A stretch of DNA of 8,794 bases from Clostridia bacterium. Lineage in GTDB: Bacteria > Bacillota > Clostridia > Peptostreptococcales > Anaerovoracaceae. The stretch spans positions 1 through 8,794 of the forward strand of contig CAAEEE010000331.1 of the NCBI GenBank assembly GCA_900754805.1, in the 5' to 3' direction. The position numbers and the translations under genes were made by a program. This document shows, piece after piece, positions 8,101-8,794 of the stretch (positions are counted from its first letter, which is position 1; each line of letters starts with the position of its first letter). The notes beneath the pieces were generated by a model that worked only from the letters and a program-made list of their open reading frames with translations, was not told where the DNA came from and did not search any database.

Positions 8101-8794
8101 CCCTTTGAATAATCCTTGCTCTCGCTGACATACCACTGTATTGTGACTTTCCCGCCATCTGTTACACTTGCGATTCCCGCCATCAAAAATGTTGATTCTT
8201 CTCCCAGCATGTACGTTTTGTTGTCCAAGCTTCCTCCGGTAATCTTCGGAGTCTCAGCTTTTGTTGCATTGATCCGTATGTTCACCCATCGTGTAAAGCA
8301 CTCTTTCGATTCTTCATCGACAGTATTCGTAATCTTGCAGCGAACCCATCCTTCATCGGCTCTTTTCGTATTCGGCGTGTAGGAAGCCTGCGTTTCGTTT
8401 GGTATATCCTTATATTGTTCGTCTTCCGTTCTTCTCTGCCATTGATAAGTCAGTTCGCCGTTATGCGGGGCAAGGGCTCTGACAGAAAGTGCTTTTGCCT
8501 CATCTCCTACATAGTAGGAAACATCTTCCGGTTCTTCCCTCAGAATCGGCTCAATGCTCTCTGTTTCTTTCACTAATGTTAATTTGTACCGGCTGCTTGT
8601 ATTTCCATAGCTTACATCTACAAGAACCTTCGCCTCATTCTGCTCGTTCCATTGCAGTGAAACATCCTTGCCCACAGCACCATTGATCTTGACCTCATAC
8701 GCATCCAAAGAAGACGTTGTAACTGTAACCGAACCGCAGTCTGCAGGTACAAGCGCCTCATATTCTAAGCACGCAGAGCCAAAGTCTGTAATGA
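5187..8794 (-). CDS. Large multi-domain surface/secreted protein (Ig-like, GLUG, Big_3, DUF4430), C-terminal 1201 aa
   Basis: The reading frame is open to the right edge, so the N-terminus and any signal peptide are missing. Numbering starts at the ATT codon ending at 8792. Domains in order: cadherin-like beta-sandwich (about 1-78, ending YKLTLVKE); Ig-like domain (82-176, YQWQRR core and GWVRCKITN strand); second Ig-like domain (180-280, IQWYVSES); GLUG-type beta-helix (290-705, with VGGLVG, VGGIVGG, VGGIFGG and VGGIIG); Big_3-type Ig-like domain (713-790, YETGDELITDGVIITAKYSDGT); DUF4430/transcobalamin-C-like domain (796-926, GWMYTLNGK and FHYTDDY); Thr-rich linker (933-978); alpha/beta module (974-1071); and a basic Fn3-like tail (1090-1201, GTKYFYKVQVRVYDENGKLVA). 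No LPXTG, SLH or C-terminal membrane helix is present, so the anchoring mode must be encoded upstream or be non-covalent. It is probably an adhesin or ligand-binding exoprotein; the ligand is unknown. The TTG at 8708 lacks a ribosome site and is an internal Leu codon. Confidence 0.88.
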   Translation of the reverse strand, partial: ITDFGSACLEYEALVPADCGSVTVTTSSLDAYEVKINGAVGKDVSLQWNEQNEAKVLVDVSYGNTSSRYKLTLVKETESIEPILREEPEDVSYYVGDEAKALSVRALAPHNGELTYQWQRRTEDEQYKDIPNETQASYTPNTKRADEGWVRCKITNTVDEESKECFTRWVNIRINATKAETPKITGGSLDNKTYMLGEESTFLMAGIASVTDGGKVTIQWYVSESKDYSKGIPIELEQTSLCFPDTTSLGTKYYFYAATNTLQGFTATAYSDFAAITVVDQRAALSNLQKAENEENTYLINSLQDFQIIGNYVKSGNNLFGYTFRMTTDITLPADWEPIGALKSGSADPNNGKNILPFSGTIDGDGHKLTISENGSPLLGYVRQTTVKNLDIYGKKINGYGLINNYTVDYAGGENDSDFKSRYLYTATIENVRILSGTQILKSGFIGGYASGANKVYLRSCEVQEDVIVGYDGQQNGIGSLAGEFNGIVVNCKSKATVKGKNNVGGLVGRKGQSMGDFSVLNSSFEGTIKATGNRVGGIVGGGYSAESAPNTKCVTIKNCFAKAEISAADYVGGIFGGEPVCKQCWENGIGYIQDNHFAGSIVSNGAHVGGIIGYMHSLDKYNIISNNYYMIGDGLEKGIGYVNADNVDLTTKKFGRSDDPLGKDCDKLTQGLNSNEFRTGKLLKRLNDSATSYKNWKQGDGYPIHRSEPVVYEISLSGKYKTTYETGDELITDGVIITAKYSDGTTAKIDKDDKRFPDVKFTGFNSNKRGVQTITVTYGAATAAYEVTVLYPKATPITVFFTLLGDTAHGELTEATGKHTLKDKNLPETWVERTEVPITNNQTVYDVMKKVFEANAITWEESYGLGTAYIESLTRNGVTLGQFTNGSFSGWMYTLNGKHPSLGVAQQYLNGGEEIIFHYTDDYTIDISGENWDIPGGTVEEVKDVTTDTKTGTTTAPTEVKVSEKTNADGTKTKVADVKVSADNQKEILKQAKASKSKEIILNVSGKSVGDATKADVTLDKSFIDSIVKDTNAKLTIKTPFGDKTYTQDELKAMSEAATGSTVTVVIEKAAEPTDDAAAKIEKAKSIVKDMKLVARSGKTAKKNIKAVLRGDAKVKASIKKLKDLGFTVKYRFYRSTKKAASYRSTVTKKTASYTNTSGKKGTKYFYKVQVRVYDENGKLVANTALKQCKYASRTWSKAR
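5332..5381 (-). repeat. Short in-frame imperfect direct repeat in the basic C-terminal tail
   Basis: Two 17-bp copies (5332-5348 and 5365-5381) differ at two positions and are offset by 33 bp, exactly 11 codons. They encode the paired KKAASY and KKTASY segments of the tail. This may reflect a local duplication within the Fn3-like domain, or convergent beta-strand composition. Confidence 0.5.
6948..7286 (-). repeat. GLUG-type protein repeats inside the surface protein
   Basis: Four copies of a glycine-rich motif (V-G-G-[LI]-[VFI]-G) occur at visible residues 503-509, 535-542, 571-578 and 608-615, about 32-37 residues apart. Each is separated by an N-x-x-F/S strand such as NSSFEGTI, NCFAKAEI and DNHFAGSI. 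This is the repeat pattern of GLUG modules, which build beta-helical rods in secreted bacterial proteins. The copies are diverged at DNA level, so it is an old protein repeat. Confidence 0.7.

Noticed and set aside
8706..8708. TTG as start of the large surface protein
   Set aside because: The frame stays open for 28 more codons to the window edge, the upstream sequence continues a cadherin-like beta-sandwich, and no ribosome site precedes the TTG.

Overview
The window is a bacterial chromosome segment in which every recognisable gene lies on the minus strand, so it reads right to left. The organism looks like an anaerobic Bacillota of class Clostridia. The signs are an rnf operon starting in the order rnfC-rnfD-rnfG, strong AGGAGG-type ribosome binding sites, moderate GC, and a large multi-domain surface protein with a basic Fn3-like tail of a kind seen in clostridial surface proteins. 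Family or genus cannot be fixed from sequence alone.

Layout from right to left. (1) 5187-8794: the C-terminal 1201 residues of a very large cell-surface or secreted protein whose start is outside the window. Its visible order is a cadherin-like beta-sandwich, two Ig-like domains, a GLUG-repeat beta-helix, a Big_3-type Ig-like domain, a DUF4430/transcobalamin-C-like domain, a Thr-rich linker, an alpha/beta module and an Fn3-like tail. A strong intrinsic terminator (5112-5149) closes this unit. (2) 5028-2532: a two-gene operon with its own sigma-A-like promoter (5074-5102). It encodes a membrane-anchored winged-helix/XpaC-family protein, then a fold-type-I PLP-dependent Orn/Lys/Arg decarboxylase. 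The two are joined by a very short overlap, and the second gene probably starts at TTG. The pair resembles the Bacillus subtilis xpaC-yaaN-yaaO cluster with yaaN (TelA) missing. (3) 2376-1: the beginning of the Rnf operon, with a promoter in the 155-bp gap, then rnfC, rnfD and the first 26 codons of rnfG. All are tightly packed with overlapping stop and start codons.

Rnf is a membrane ion pump that couples ferredoxin oxidation to NAD+ reduction, so the left third is core energy metabolism. The middle pair probably links amino-acid decarboxylation (polyamine or acid metabolism) with a poorly understood membrane protein. The right part is cell-surface biology. Nothing ties the three units together functionally except co-orientation, and a short shared sequence (TGTCGAAACAT) in the two promoter gaps that could be chance. 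No mobile element, CRISPR array, tRNA or rRNA was seen. No gene-free stretch exceeds 300 bp.
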